DNA from: Paraburkholderia phenazinium | Lineage (GTDB): Bacteria > Pseudomonadota > Gammaproteobacteria > Burkholderiales > Burkholderiaceae | Direction: 5' to 3' | Length of the DNA: 64,000 bases | Assembly (NCBI RefSeq): GCF_900141745.1 | Contig: NZ_FSRM01000001.1 | Span: 4,030,001-4,094,000 of the forward strand | Shown: one piece after another, positions 25,814 through 35,729 of the stretch | Layout: the number at the start of each line of letters is the position of its first letter | How positions within the stretch are numbered: position 1 is the stretch's first letter | Program-made: the position numbers and the translations under genes | Notes under the pieces: model-generated | Told to the model about the DNA's origin: nothing | Databases searched by the model: none | What the model saw: only the letters and a program-made list of their open reading frames with translations

Positions 25814-26629
25814 ATGCTGGCTAACAAGAGTTCCCTGAAGCGGCGCCTGCAGATCGTCGAGATGGTCCGCAAGCGCGGCGAGGTATCGGTCGAGGAGCTC
25901 AGTCAGGCTTTCGATGTGTCGAGCGTGACCATCCGTACCGACCTGACTTACCTCGAACAGCAGCGCTATCTGGTGCGCTCGTTCGGCAAGGCTCGCTATC
26001 TTGCGCAGCGTCCCGGCGAACGTGTGTTGATGCCGTTGTCGGACGGTGCCACGCGCAAGGCCGCGGAAATGGCAATTGCGCGTTTCGCGGCCGAGTCCGT
26101 GGACGACCACGAATCGCTGATGCTCGGCGCCGGCGAAATCGTCCATAAGGTGCTGCCGCTGCTTTCCGATTGCTCGAACCTGTCGCTGCTGCTGAACGAC
26201 ATCGCCATGGCTCAGACGGCCCAGCGCTTCGTGCACGGCGAGTTGCAGCTCACCGGTGGCCATCTCATCGAGGAGGGCACCACCTTGACCGGCCCCGAAG
26301 CGGAACGCTCCGTTACCACGCGCTCGCTCGATCTCTGCATTCTCGAAGCGTCAGGTCTGGACCGCGACGGCAATCTGCTGTGCGTCGACCCGAGCCTCGC
26401 GCGGGTGTTTCATGCAGCCACCCAGAGCGCCGCCCGCACCATCGTCGTCGCGTACCAGCCGCAGTTGTCCGAGCGCGACGGCCACGTGTTTTGCAACCTC
26501 AGCGAGATCGGCGGACTGGTGATCGACGATGGCATCGATCCGCCCACGATGGACCTGTTTCCACGCAAGCAGCTTGAACTACACCGGCGCGAAAACGGAA
26601 TTATCGAATTCCGGCGGACCACGCGCTGA
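25814..26629 (+). CDS. DeoR-family sugar-catabolism regulator
   Basis: This 271-residue DeoR-family protein has an N-terminal helix-turn-helix (residues 8-65: RRLQIVEMVRKRGEVSVEELSQAFDVSSVTIRTDL). The C-terminal sugar-phosphate binding DeoRC domain follows, with GGHLIEEGTTLTGPEAERS near residues 155-175. DeoR-type regulators usually repress catabolic genes until a sugar phosphate binds. It starts the operon with the kinase, GatZ-like protein and dehydrogenase genes. The TTCGAA repeats upstream are likely its operators. Confidence 0.9.
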   Translation: MLANKSSLKRRLQIVEMVRKRGEVSVEELSQAFDVSSVTIRTDLTYLEQQRYLVRSFGKARYLAQRPGERVLMPLSDGATRKAAEMAIARFAAESVDDHESLMLGAGEIVHKVLPLLSDCSNLSLLLNDIAMAQTAQRFVHGELQLTGGHLIEEGTTLTGPEAERSVTTRSLDLCILEASGLDRDGNLLCVDPSLARVFHAATQSAARTIVVAYQPQLSERDGHVFCNLSEIGGLVIDDGIDPPTMDLFPRKQLELHRRENGIIEFRRTTR

Positions 26630-26694
26630 CGGTCCATTCAAGGAAATTCAAGGAAGCGACGCCATGAACCACCGATTTCAAACGAAGACACGCC

Positions 26695-27678
26695 ATGCCT
26701 GATCCGAAATCTCACAGCACCGGAAAGACCGGCTACATCCTGACGATGGGGGAGATCCTCGTCGAAATCATGGCGACCGAGCGCGGCCAGTCGTTCCGCA
26801 AACCAGGCACGCTGATCGGCCCCTATGCGAGCGGCGCGCCGGCGATCTTCATCGATCAGGTGGCGCGCCTCGGCAGCCGCTGCGCGATGATCGGCTGCGT
26901 CGGCGACGACGACTTCGGCACGCTCAACGTCGAGCGCCTGCGCTCCGATGGCGTGGACGTCTCGGGTATCGCCGTCATCAAGGGGCAGACAACCGGGAGT
27001 GCCTTCGTCACCTACCGCGAGGACGGCGAGCGCGACTTCATCTTCAACATCACGAATAGCGCGTCGGCGCATCTTTCCGTAGCCAACATCCGCGAAGACC
27101 TGTTGAAGGATTGCCGGCACTTTCACGTAATGGGGTCGTCGCTGTTTTCGTTTCGCATCATCGAGGCGATGAAAAAGGTCATCGAGACCGTCAAGGGGCA
27201 CGGTGGCACCGTCAGCTTCGATCCGAACATCCGCAAGGAAATGTTGAGGATTCCCGAAATGCGCGAGGCACTCGATTTCATTCTCGACTACACCGATGTG
27301 TTCCTGCCGAGCGGTCATGAGGTGACGCTGCTGGCCACCGCCGGTTCCGAGCGCGCCGCGATCGACGAACTCCTGCAGCGCGGCATCCGCGAGGTCGTGG
27401 TCAAGCGCGGCAAAGACGGTTGCAGCTTCTACGACGGCACCGACGAACTCCATGTGCCGGCGGTCCAGGTGCGAGAAGTGGATCCCACCGGCGCCGGCGA
27501 CTGTTTTGGTGCGACCTACATCGCCTGCCGGTCGCAGGGCATGAGCGTCGCCGAAGCGTTGCGCTACGGCTGCGCGAGCGGCGCTCGCGCCGTCAGCTTT
27601 CGCGGCCCGATGGAAGGCACGGCGTCGCTGGCCGAACTCAACGCATTCATCGCGAACCCGGAGTCTCATCATGGATAA
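26695..27678 (+). CDS. PfkB-family sugar kinase (tagatose-kinase type)
   Basis: This 327-residue ribokinase-superfamily kinase has the anion-hole motif DPTGAGDCFGATY (about residues 262-274) with its catalytic Asp, and the N-terminal substrate region GEILVEIMATERGQSF. Linkage to a GatZ/KbaZ-like gene and a polyol-type dehydrogenase suggests phosphorylation of D-tagatose at C6; related kinases in tagatose/galactitol operons are annotated the same way. The exact hexose is not proved. Its end overlaps the next gene by 8 bases. Confidence 0.85.
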   Translation: MPDPKSHSTGKTGYILTMGEILVEIMATERGQSFRKPGTLIGPYASGAPAIFIDQVARLGSRCAMIGCVGDDDFGTLNVERLRSDGVDVSGIAVIKGQTTGSAFVTYREDGERDFIFNITNSASAHLSVANIREDLLKDCRHFHVMGSSLFSFRIIEAMKKVIETVKGHGGTVSFDPNIRKEMLRIPEMREALDFILDYTDVFLPSGHEVTLLATAGSERAAIDELLQRGIREVVVKRGKDGCSFYDGTDELHVPAVQVREVDPTGAGDCFGATYIACRSQGMSVAEALRYGCASGARAVSFRGPMEGTASLAELNAFIANPESHHG

Positions 27679-28954
27679 CGTGGTCGCGCGCCTTTCCAAC
27701 GGGCATGGTGCAGCGAAGTCCCTGAAGGGAATCTATTCGATCTGCTCGGCGCATCCCTGGGTGCTGGCCGCAGCGATGCAACAGGCCGTCGACGATGGCA
27801 CGCCGTTGCTCGTCGAATCCACCTCGAACCAGGTGGATCAATACGGCGGCTACACCGGCATGAAGCCGGCGGACTTCATTCGCTTCGCGCACGGTATCGC
27901 GGAGCAGGTCGGTTTGCCGCGCGAGCATCTGATTCTCGGCGGCGATCATCTCGGACCGAACGCGTGGCGCAGCCTTCCAGCGGAAGAAGCCATGCAGCGC
28001 GCGGAAGCACTCATCGACGCCTATGTGCGGGCAGGATTCACGAAGATCCACCTGGACACCAGCATGGCTTGCGGCGGCGATCCGGAGCGACTGTCGGACA
28101 GCGTGGTGGCGCAACGCGCGGCGCAATTGTGCGCCGTTGCCGAGGCCGCGGCGGATCACGCCGGGTTCGACAACCAGCCGGTTTACGTGATCGGCACGGA
28201 AGTGCCGGTGCCAGGCGGCGCAAGCGAAACGCTCGATACCGTCGAAGTCACCCGGAAAGAAGCCGCGATGGAAACGGTCGCCGTACATCGTGATGCGTGG
28301 CGCGCGCGGAACATCGACGCAGCGTGGGACCGTGTGATTGCGCTGGTCGTGCAACCCGGCGTCGAATTCGACCACACGAAAGTGATCGACTATCAGCCCG
28401 CCCTTGCCGCCGGTCTTTCCCAGGTTCTGACGCAACTGCCCGGCATGGTCTTCGAAGCGCACTCGACAGACTATCAAACGCCCGAATCGCTGCGGGCGCT
28501 CGTGCGGGACGGCTTTGCGATTCTTAAGGTGGGCCCGGGCGTCACGTTCGCGTTGCGCGAGGCACTCTACGCGCTGTCGGACATCGAAGCTGAACTGCTA
28601 CCCGCAGCGCAGCGCGCCGACCTGCCGGTAGCCGTGGAAGCCGCGATGCTTCGCAAACCTGACAACTGGGACAGGTATTACCACGGCGACGAAACCCAAC
28701 GACGTCTGCTTCGCACCTACAGCTATAGCGACCGGGTGCGGTATTACTGGGCCGACCCGCAAGTCGATGCAGTTGCGCAACAGCTACTGCATAACCTCAC
28801 CGGCACAACAATTCCGGAAAATCTCCTGAGCCGCTATTTGCCGGCGCAGTACTGGGCGCTGCGGCGCGGCGCCATCGACGGTTCCCCGATGAGCATCGTG
28901 CAAAGCAAGGTCCGCGAAGTCGTGGGGCAATACGCATCCGCTTGTCGTGAGTAA
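27671..28954 (+). CDS. GatZ/KbaZ-like protein (tagatose-6-phosphate epimerase/aldolase type)
   Basis: This 427-residue protein belongs to the GatZ/KbaZ family, long described as the non-catalytic subunit of tagatose-1,6-bisphosphate aldolase. Family motifs include GIYSICSAHPWVLAAAM (about residues 20-36), LGGDHLGPNAW and KIHLDTSMACGGD. In alphaproteobacterial galactitol/altritol operons, members were shown, as I recall, to be D-tagatose-6-phosphate 4-epimerases. The lack of a GatY-type aldolase here favours that epimerase role. It overlaps the kinase gene by 8 bases. Confidence 0.85.
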   Translation: MDNVVARLSNGHGAAKSLKGIYSICSAHPWVLAAAMQQAVDDGTPLLVESTSNQVDQYGGYTGMKPADFIRFAHGIAEQVGLPREHLILGGDHLGPNAWRSLPAEEAMQRAEALIDAYVRAGFTKIHLDTSMACGGDPERLSDSVVAQRAAQLCAVAEAAADHAGFDNQPVYVIGTEVPVPGGASETLDTVEVTRKEAAMETVAVHRDAWRARNIDAAWDRVIALVVQPGVEFDHTKVIDYQPALAAGLSQVLTQLPGMVFEAHSTDYQTPESLRALVRDGFAILKVGPGVTFALREALYALSDIEAELLPAAQRADLPVAVEAAMLRKPDNWDRYYHGDETQRRLLRTYSYSDRVRYYWADPQVDAVAQQLLHNLTGTTIPENLLSRYLPAQYWALRRGAIDGSPMSIVQSKVREVVGQYASACRE

Positions 28955-29016
28955 CGTGGCACGTCACCGCGATAGCGCTCGCTGCAAACGAGTCAAACAT
29001 TAACAAGGAGGATGTC

Positions 29017-29775
29017 ATGTCCTTTAAGCCCAACGCGTCTTATGATTTTAGCGACGCGGTCGTAGTAATAACAGGCGCGGCAGCCGGAATAGGCCGGCAG
29101 GTTGCGGAGCAATTCGCCGCAGCCGGCGCGACGCTCGCCCTGATCGACCGTTCCGAGTCCATCGTGGATATCGCTTCGAACCTCGGTGAGGTCCACAGGG
29201 GCTGGATCGCCGACATCAGCGACCCGGAATCGGTCGCCGCAACGGCCAACAAAATTCTTTCGCAGTTCGGTCGCGTCGACATCGTGGTCAACAACGCAGG
29301 CATTGGTCCGCTTGCACCAGCCGATGATTTTCCCCTTGAAACATGGGACAAAACGATGGCCGTCAACCTGCGCGGCGCGTTTCTCGTTGCGCGGGCCTTC
29401 GCACCGGACATGCTTGCTCGTGGGCAGGGAAGGATCGTCAACCTGGCGTCCCAGGCTGCTGTGATTGGCATCGAAGGGCATGTCGCTTATTGCGCCAGTA
29501 AAGCCGGCGTCATCGGCATGACCAATTGCATGGCGCTCGAATGGGGGCCAAGAGGCGTAACGGTCAATGCCATCTCTCCGACCGTAGTCGAAACGGAACT
29601 GGGCCTCACCGGATGGGCCGGAGAAAAAGGCGAACGCGCCAGAGCCGCAATCCCCACCCGCCGATTTGCCAGGCCCGCTGAGATCGCCTGCGCAATCATG
29701 TACGTGGCAAGCCGCGAGGCCGCCATGGTCAACGGCGCGAACCTGCTGATCGACGGCGGCTACACGATTATCTAG
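29017..29775 (+). CDS. Short-chain dehydrogenase (polyol dehydrogenase type)
   Basis: This 252-residue SDR has the cofactor motif VITGAAAGIGRQ (residues 17-28), NNAGIGPL, a catalytic Ser region (VNLASQAAV), YCASK (Tyr and Lys of the active site) and the family end GANLLIDGGYT. In the context of tagatose kinase and GatZ genes it probably oxidises a sugar alcohol such as galactitol to a ketose that enters the kinase step. AAGGAGG lies just before the ATG, a strong Shine-Dalgarno. Confidence 0.87.
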   Translation: MSFKPNASYDFSDAVVVITGAAAGIGRQVAEQFAAAGATLALIDRSESIVDIASNLGEVHRGWIADISDPESVAATANKILSQFGRVDIVVNNAGIGPLAPADDFPLETWDKTMAVNLRGAFLVARAFAPDMLARGQGRIVNLASQAAVIGIEGHVAYCASKAGVIGMTNCMALEWGPRGVTVNAISPTVVETELGLTGWAGEKGERARAAIPTRRFARPAEIACAIMYVASREAAMVNGANLLIDGGYTII

Positions 29776-29858
29776 ATCCCAACACGAACGAAAACCTGAG
29801 AGCAAATGGAGGCAGTAGAGGGCTTTACATAACCCACGACGATGTTTAGGAGACTGAA

Positions 29859-31220
29859 ATGATTAGCCTTTCTCATATGGCTTCGCTGCGCTGCGGCGCC
29901 TTGCGGAGCCGTCTTATTGCATCAGCAGTTGCGGGAATTGGGCTGGGGCTGGGCCTGGGTAGCGTGGCCTATGCCACCACTGTCACGATCGCTGTACCGA
30001 ACAACAACGATCTGATCGAGATGAAAAAGCTTTCTCCAGTGTTCGAAAAGGCCAACCCCGATATCCAGTTGAAGTGGATCGTGCTCGAAGAAAATGTGCT
30101 CCGGCAGCGCCTGACAACGGATATCACGACTAACGGCGGCCAGTTCGACGTATCGGCTATCGGGACCTATGAAGCACCGCTCTGGGGCAAACGCGGATGG
30201 CTGGTTCCGATCACCGGCCTGCCTGCCAGCTACGATCTCGACGACGTGCTCAAATCGGTGCGCGACGGCCTGTCTTACAACGGAACGCTATACGCCTTGC
30301 CGTTCAACGCCGAAAGCTCGATGACGTTCTACCGGAAGGACCTGTTCGCCGCCAAGGGTTTGACGATGCCCGATCATCCCACCTACAGCCAGATCAGCGA
30401 GCTTGCGGACAAGCTGAACGACAGGGCCAACGGCGTTTACGGTATCTGTCTGCGTGGCAAGGCCGGCTGGGGTGAGAACATGGCTTTTGTTTCGACACTG
30501 GTGAACACGTACGGCGGACGTTATTTCGACGAGAAGTGGAACGCACAGGTCGATTCTCCGGAATGGAAGAGCGCGATCAATTTCTACGTCGACCTGTTGA
30601 AGAAAGATGGAGCGCCGGGAGCCAGTTCAAATGGCTTCAACGAAAATCTGTCGCTGATGACGGGCGGCAAGTGCGCGATCTGGGTCGATGCGACATCGGC
30701 CGCCGGGATCCTCTACAACAAGTCCGAATCGTCCGTCGCAGACAAGGTGGGCTTCGCTGCGGCTCCAACCCAGGTGACGCCGAAGGGTTCGCACTGGCTC
30801 TGGTCGTGGTCGTTCGCCATTCCGAAGTCGTCGAAGTCGCAAGATGCGGCCAAGCGGTTCATCGAATGGGCGACGTCGAAGGAATACATCACGCTGGTGG
30901 GCAACGACATCGGTTGGGCATCGCTGCCGCCGGGTACGCGTCAATCCACCTACGCACGTCCTGAGTACAAGCAGGCCGCGCCGTTCAGCGAATTCGTGCT
31001 GAACGCGATCGAGACCGCCAACCCGAACGACTCAACTTTGAAGAAAGTCCCGTACAGCGGCGTGCAATATGTGGGGATTCCGGAATTCCAGTCGTTCGGA
31101 ACCCTGATCGGGCAGCAGATAGCCGGGGCGCTCGCAGGACAGATCAGCGTTGACCAGGCGCTGCAGGCGGGTCAGGCTGCTGCTAACCGCGCCGTACGCT
31201 CGGCGGGCTACCAGAAGTAG
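29859..31220 (+). CDS. ABC sugar/polyol binding protein (SBP family 1)
   Basis: This 453-residue binding protein has an unusually long N-terminus with a signal peptide ending near AYATT (about residue 40). The mature part has VTIAVPNNNDLIEMKKLSPVFEKANPDIQLKW, the polyol/maltose-type SBP_bac_1 start, and YALPFNAESSMTFYRKDLFAAKGL. Mannitol/sorbitol-type binding proteins look alike. No permease or ATPase gene follows, although such genes normally would, so the transporter is incomplete here. Confidence 0.88.
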   Translation: MISLSHMASLRCGALRSRLIASAVAGIGLGLGLGSVAYATTVTIAVPNNNDLIEMKKLSPVFEKANPDIQLKWIVLEENVLRQRLTTDITTNGGQFDVSAIGTYEAPLWGKRGWLVPITGLPASYDLDDVLKSVRDGLSYNGTLYALPFNAESSMTFYRKDLFAAKGLTMPDHPTYSQISELADKLNDRANGVYGICLRGKAGWGENMAFVSTLVNTYGGRYFDEKWNAQVDSPEWKSAINFYVDLLKKDGAPGASSNGFNENLSLMTGGKCAIWVDATSAAGILYNKSESSVADKVGFAAAPTQVTPKGSHWLWSWSFAIPKSSKSQDAAKRFIEWATSKEYITLVGNDIGWASLPPGTRQSTYARPEYKQAAPFSEFVLNAIETANPNDSTLKKVPYSGVQYVGIPEFQSFGTLIGQQIAGALAGQISVDQALQAGQAAANRAVRSAGYQK

Positions 31221-31246
31221 CGAACGCATCGGCCGTAGCCGCGTAA

Positions 31247-31280
31247 GCCACGCGCATTCGTGCGATACGAAGCGCGTGGC
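31247..31280. terminator. Strong hairpin after the polyol binding-protein gene
   Basis: A long stem (GCCACGCGC at 31247-31255 with GCGCGTGGC at 31272-31280, extended inside by TTCGT/ACGAA) starts about 25 bases past the stop. There is no T tract, so it is a likely 3'-end stabiliser or weak terminator. Confidence 0.45.
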
Positions 31281-31396
31281 TCGTGAGTCAGCGTGGCAGA
31301 TCAGCCTGGAAGCGGGACCGCATACGGCGATTGGGCAGACGATGGCGCACCATTGCTGATACAGTAAATGCCCCCTCCTCCCGCAATCGCACTACC

Positions 31397-31654
31397 ATGC
31401 GCACCACCCGAGCCATCAACGCCGTCGAGCGGCTAAAAACCCGCAGCGGCAATCCGCAGTTCGCAGCGATTAGCCTGTCCGGCGGCCTGTTCTATCTGGT
31501 CGACAAATCGGGCGGCACCGACAAGAAGGTTTCCGATCCGCTGCCGCTCGACGATTTCGTCAAATTCGTCGACGGCTTCGGGCCGCCGAAACCGCGCAAG
31601 GCAAGCAAGCTAGACCTCGCGTTCGAAGAGCAGATCAGGAAAAGCAAGAGCTAA
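31397..31654 (+). CDS. Small conserved hypothetical protein
   Basis: This 85-residue protein starts at the ATG at 31397 (a longer in-frame start at 31283 is less likely). It reads as a compact domain, with INAVERLKTRSGNPQFAAISLSGGLFYLVDKSGG, then a strand-turn-helix and a basic tail. No signal peptide, metal motif or DNA-binding motif is apparent. I recall similar short proteins in Burkholderia genomes but do not recognise a function. It is a single gene facing a convergent epimerase-like gene. Confidence 0.65.
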   Translation: MRTTRAINAVERLKTRSGNPQFAAISLSGGLFYLVDKSGGTDKKVSDPLPLDDFVKFVDGFGPPKPRKASKLDLAFEEQIRKSKS

Positions 31655-31685
31655 AGCGCCCGCGGCACGAGAGCTGGAAGAAAGC

Positions 31686-32393
31686 TCAGCGGCACAAAGG
31701 CGGGGCGTCATGCAGTGCGTCGTTCTCGATGATATTGATGCCACGCGTATCGCCGCTCAGGACCTCGGTCACCAGCGCCCGCGCCACCCGCTCGACGGAA
31801 ATCGAGCGCCACTTCGGCGGCAGATACACCCCGAGACGCCGCGCAATGCTTTCCAGCGGCCTGCTCTCGTTACGTTCGCCCATCAGGAATGAAGGCCGTA
31901 CGATGGTCAGCACCGGATAGTCGAGCTTCCTCAAACTCTGCTCCACATTCCCTTTCACGCGGCTGTAGAAAGTGCGCGCTTGCGGATCGGCGCCGATCGC
32001 ACTGACTATCGCAAAGTGCGAAGCGCCATGGCGGCGGGCAATACCGGCAATCCGCAGCGGATATTCGTAGTCCACCTTGCGAAACGCCGCCTGTGAACCC
32101 GCCGTGCGGATGGTCGTGCCCAGTGCGCAGATGACGGAGTCGACGTCGAAGATGTCCGAATCCGCGTCAGGCCAGTCATAGTCGATCACGTGCTCGACGA
32201 CCCGGTTGCCACCCGTCGACCCCGTCACGGCCGATCCCGACGCCCGCCGCACCAGCATCCGGATTTCCCTGACCCGATCGTCCCGGGCAAGCAGACGCAA
32301 ACACGCGCTACCGACGAGGCCCGTGCCGCCGAGCAGGAGAATCGTCTGTTTGCGGGGAGCAGTGGACTGGCTGGACGCGAAGGAGGTCGACAT
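31686..32393 (-). CDS. NAD(P)-binding Rossmann protein (HTATIP2/YbjT-like)
   Basis: This 235-residue atypical short-chain dehydrogenase has the nucleotide motif LLLGGTGLVGSACLRLL (about residues 19-35) and an extended-SDR C-terminus. The segment FAIVSAIGADPQARTFYSRVKGNVEQSL matches the oxidoreductase HTATIP2-like group, with active-site SAIGAD and the YxxxK-like YSRVKG. I use the ATG at 32393; no clear Shine-Dalgarno is present. It lies 62 bases upstream of the Gfo/Idh gene's 3' end region but is transcribed last, so it may belong to the same transcript. The substrate is unknown. Confidence 0.78.
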   Translation of the reverse strand: MSTSFASSQSTAPRKQTILLLGGTGLVGSACLRLLARDDRVREIRMLVRRASGSAVTGSTGGNRVVEHVIDYDWPDADSDIFDVDSVICALGTTIRTAGSQAAFRKVDYEYPLRIAGIARRHGASHFAIVSAIGADPQARTFYSRVKGNVEQSLRKLDYPVLTIVRPSFLMGERNESRPLESIARRLGVYLPPKWRSISVERVARALVTEVLSGDTRGINIIENDALHDAPPLCR

Positions 32394-32454
32394 GCGTGAG
32401 TCCGTCAAAGAGGGGCACCGCCGCATCTTACCGCGTCAAGACGTCTCCTGACCC

Positions 32455-33606
32455 TTACCCGCGTTGCACTTCCTTTATCTGCCCATCAGCCGCGCTGCTG
32501 GCGAGTACCGCCTCGATAAAGTGCAGGCCCGCGACCCCATCGTCGACGGTCGTCAGAAGCGTACTTTCCTGCGGCGGCGCTTTGCCCGCATCCAATGCCT
32601 CGATTTGCAATGCAGCGTCTTTATAGAGTTGCGCGAAAGCCTCCAGATAGCCCTCCGGATGCCCCGGCGGCACACGCGTCGCATGAGCGGCGATAGCGCT
32701 CTTCACCCGGCCGCGGGTGAGCCGCTGCGCCGCGCCGCCAAGCGGTGTGAACCACAGCTCGTTGGGATTCTCCTGATCGAAGGTGAGACCGGCTTTGGTG
32801 CCGTACACGCGCAGCCGCAGCGCATTCTCCGCGCCGCTCGCCACCTGGCTTGCCCACAGCATGCCGCGCGCGCCGTTTTCGTAGCGCAGCATGGCTTGCA
32901 CGTGATCGTCGACGCGGCGCCCCGGCACGAACGTGTGCAGTTCGGCGGAGAGCCATTTGGGCTGCATGCCGGTGACGAATGCAGCGAGGTGATACGCATG
33001 CGTGCCGATATCGCCGAGGCAGCCTGCCGGGCCGGACAACGCCGGATCGGTGCGCCAGCCGGCCTGTTTGTTCGTACCGGATTGCTCGATCGGCTCCGCA
33101 AGCCAGTCCTGCGCGTATTCGACCTGCACCACGCGCACCTCTCCAAGCTCGCCCGCTTCGACCAGCTCGCGCGCGTGGCGGACCATCGGATAGCCCGAAT
33201 ACGTGTGCGTCAGCGCGAACAGCCGCTTCTTCTCGCGCGCGAGTTTAGCCAGCGCCTGTCCTTGCGCGAGCGACACGGCGAGCGGCTTGTCGCAGATCAC
33301 GTGAATTCCGGCTTCGAGAAACGCGGTCGCCACCGGCGCATGCAGATGGTTCGGCGTGACGATCGCTACTGCGTCGATTCCGTCGTCTTTGCGCGCAGCT
33401 TCGGCCCGCGCCATCTCACCCCAGTCTGCGTAACTGCGGGCAATGCCGGCTTCTTCCGCACTCGCCTTGGCGCGTTGCGGATCGGACGACAATGCGCCCG
33501 CCACCAGTTCGAAACGGTCGTCGAGGCGTGCGGCGATCCGGTGCACCGCGCCGATGAACGCGCCCTGCCCGCCGCCGACCATGCCCAGCCGTAACTTTCG
33601 TGTCAT
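32455..33606 (-). CDS. Gfo/Idh/MocA-family oxidoreductase
   Basis: This 383-residue NAD(P)-dependent sugar dehydrogenase has the N-terminal Rossmann motif [16 protein letters not shown] (residues 8-23) and the family motif CDKPLAVS (EKP-type, about residues 103-110). A His/Asp-rich C-terminal domain follows (GDIGTHAYH near residue 195 carries the catalytic His). I start at 33606, with AAAGGAG upstream. It lies 26 bases downstream of an isomerase-like gene, in the operon with a sugar ABC transporter. The substrate, probably a sugar or inositol derivative, cannot be read from sequence. Confidence 0.88.
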   Translation of the reverse strand: MTRKLRLGMVGGGQGAFIGAVHRIAARLDDRFELVAGALSSDPQRAKASAEEAGIARSYADWGEMARAEAARKDDGIDAVAIVTPNHLHAPVATAFLEAGIHVICDKPLAVSLAQGQALAKLAREKKRLFALTHTYSGYPMVRHARELVEAGELGEVRVVQVEYAQDWLAEPIEQSGTNKQAGWRTDPALSGPAGCLGDIGTHAYHLAAFVTGMQPKWLSAELHTFVPGRRVDDHVQAMLRYENGARGMLWASQVASGAENALRLRVYGTKAGLTFDQENPNELWFTPLGGAAQRLTRGRVKSAIAAHATRVPPGHPEGYLEAFAQLYKDAALQIEALDAGKAPPQESTLLTTVDDGVAGLHFIEAVLASSAADGQIKEVQRG

Positions 33607-33632
33607 GGAAGATGCTCCTTTGATCGATACGC

Positions 33633-34691
33633 TCAGATACCCAGCACACGCTTCAATTGCGCCGTGTCGACGCCACTGCCCGCGAAGTCGTCGAACGAAT
33701 GCTCGGCAACCCGAATGATGTGACGCCGAATGAACTCTGCGCCCTCGCGCGCGCCGTCTTCCGGATGCTTCAACGCGCATTCCCATTCGAGGACTGCCCA
33801 GCCCGGGTAATCGTATTGCGCCATCTTCGAGAAGATCGCGCCGAAATCGATCTGGCCATCGCCGAGCGAGCGGAACCGGCCCGGACGTTCGACCCAGTCG
33901 CTGTAGCTACCGTAGACGCCGGCCTTGCCCGTCGGACGAAACTCCGCGTCCTTTACGTGGAAGACCTTGATGCGCTCGTGATAGATATCGATGAACGAGA
34001 GGTAATCGAGTTGCTGCAACACGTAGTGGCTGGGATCGAACAGAATGTTCGCGCGGCGCTGTGCGCTCGCACCGTTCAGACGCTCGAGAAAGCGCTCGAA
34101 CGTCACACCGTCGTGCAGATCTTCACCCGGATGCAGTTCGTACGCGACGTCCACGCCGACTTCATCGAACGCATTGAGAATCGACGTCCAGCGGCGCGCC
34201 AGTTCATCAAATGCTTCCTCGACGAGACCTGCGGGACGTTGCGGCCACGGGTACACATAGGGCCATGCGAGCGCGCCGGAAAACGACACATGCGTGTCGA
34301 GCCCGAGCCGTCGCGACGCCTGCGCCGCCAGCTTCACCTGCTGGATCGCCCATTCGGTGCGCGCCTGCGGATTGCCGCGCACGTGCGGAGCCGCAAAGCC
34401 GTCGAACAGCAGGTCATAGGCCGGATGCACCGCCACCAGCTGCCCTTGCAGATGTGTCGCCAGTTCGGTGATCTCGACACCGGCGTCGGCGACCACACCC
34501 AATAGCTCGTCGCAATACGTCTGGCTGGCTGCGGCCTGTTCGAGGTCGATCAGGCGTGGGTCGACCGGCACCTGGATCCCCTTGTAGCCAAGGCTGGCAG
34601 CCCAGCTTGCGAGGTTTTCCAGGCTGTCGAAGGGCGCCTTGTCGCCCAGGAACTGGGCCAGATAGATCGCCGGCCCCTTGATGGTCTTCAT
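33633..34691 (-). CDS. IolE-like sugar isomerase/epimerase (TIM barrel)
   Basis: This 352-residue protein belongs to the xylose-isomerase-like TIM-barrel superfamily (AP_endonuc_2). Metal-site features include YELHPGEDLHDG (Glu and His), FDPSHYVLQQLDY (Asp/His) and VFHVKDAEF (His/Lys/Asp) in order along the barrel. Members isomerise or epimerise sugar or inositol intermediates. Linkage with a Gfo/Idh dehydrogenase and an ABC importer fits an oxidise-isomerise route for an imported sugar. The substrate is unassigned. Confidence 0.87.
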   Translation of the reverse strand: MKTIKGPAIYLAQFLGDKAPFDSLENLASWAASLGYKGIQVPVDPRLIDLEQAAASQTYCDELLGVVADAGVEITELATHLQGQLVAVHPAYDLLFDGFAAPHVRGNPQARTEWAIQQVKLAAQASRRLGLDTHVSFSGALAWPYVYPWPQRPAGLVEEAFDELARRWTSILNAFDEVGVDVAYELHPGEDLHDGVTFERFLERLNGASAQRRANILFDPSHYVLQQLDYLSFIDIYHERIKVFHVKDAEFRPTGKAGVYGSYSDWVERPGRFRSLGDGQIDFGAIFSKMAQYDYPGWAVLEWECALKHPEDGAREGAEFIRRHIIRVAEHSFDDFAGSGVDTAQLKRVLGI

Positions 34692-34749
34692 CGTGTTGCT
34701 CCTCGGTCAAAGGTTGGACCGCGCGCCACCGGACGCGCGGCCCAACCTG

Positions 34750-35712
34750 TTAGAACGGTGAATCCGGGAAGTAGTAGTCCTTCGCGTTGTCCTTCGTGAC
34801 CAGCACCGACGGGATGATCGTCTTCGGCGGCAGCGTCTGGCCCTTCAGACGGGCCTCGGCGGTCAACTTGATTGCGTCGTAGATGAACTTCGGCGAGTAC
34901 GTGACGTCCGCGTTGATGATCTTGTCGCCGTCCATCACGCGCTTGATCATCTCCTTCGATCCGGCGCCGCCCAGCACTTCCTTGATGTCCGTGCGCTTCG
35001 CCTGATCGATGGCCTTAAGCACGCCCACCGACATGTCGTCATCCGCAGACCAGACCGCGTCGATATGCTTGAAGCGCGTCAGATAATCCTGCATGACCTT
35101 GAACGCGTCGTCGCGATTCCAGTTGGCGTATTTCGCGTCGAGCACCTTCACGCCAGGACACGCCTTCAGCGCTTCGGTGAACGCGCTATAGCGTTCGTTA
35201 TCGAGCGTGGTCGGAATGCCGCGCAACGCGACGATGTCGCCCTTGCCGTTCAGCGATTTGCAGAAGTACTCGCCAGCGAGCCTGCCGAAGGCCGTGTTGT
35301 CGCCCGCTACGTACGCGTCCTGTGCGCTGGTGTCGGTCAGGCCGCGATCCACCACCGTCACGTAGATGCCTTTTTTCTTCACCTGCGCTACCGGCTGCGT
35401 CAACGAAGCCGATTCATGCGGGAAGATCACCAGTGCGTTGATCTTGTTGACGGTGACCATGTCCTGCAACTGGTTGGCCTGCTCCGGCGCGCTTGCCGAG
35501 GTTTTGAGGATCACCTTGAGGTCGGGGTGTGCCTTCTCCATGTCCTCCTTCGCCTTGTTTGCCCACCAGTCGATGCCGCCGGTGAAGCCGTGATCGGCCG
35601 TCGGTATCGCCACGCCCAGAATGACCTTGTCGTCGGCACGCGCTGCACCCGCGGCCCCCAATATTCCCAACGCCAGCACGCCGGCGCTGATCGCTCGAAT
35701 GACCTGCTTCAT
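34750..35712 (-). CDS. Ribose-type sugar ABC binding protein
   Basis: This 320-residue periplasmic protein has a signal peptide (cleavage likely after AARA, about residue 26) and the type I sugar-binding fold (Peripla_BP_4). [28 protein letters not shown] and VTVVDRGL are typical of RbsB-like binders. It is transcribed after the permease gene with a 190-base gap that contains leader hairpin copy B just before its start. It feeds the RbsA/RbsC-like genes upstream. The ligand is unknown. Confidence 0.9.
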   Translation of the reverse strand: MKQVIRAISAGVLALGILGAAGAARADDKVILGVAIPTADHGFTGGIDWWANKAKEDMEKAHPDLKVILKTSASAPEQANQLQDMVTVNKINALVIFPHESASLTQPVAQVKKKGIYVTVVDRGLTDTSAQDAYVAGDNTAFGRLAGEYFCKSLNGKGDIVALRGIPTTLDNERYSAFTEALKACPGVKVLDAKYANWNRDDAFKVMQDYLTRFKHIDAVWSADDDMSVGVLKAIDQAKRTDIKEVLGGAGSKEMIKRVMDGDKIINADVTYSPKFIYDAIKLTAEARLKGQTLPPKTIIPSVLVTKDNAKDYYFPDSPF

Positions 35713-35729
35713 GTTGTGTCTCCTATGTC

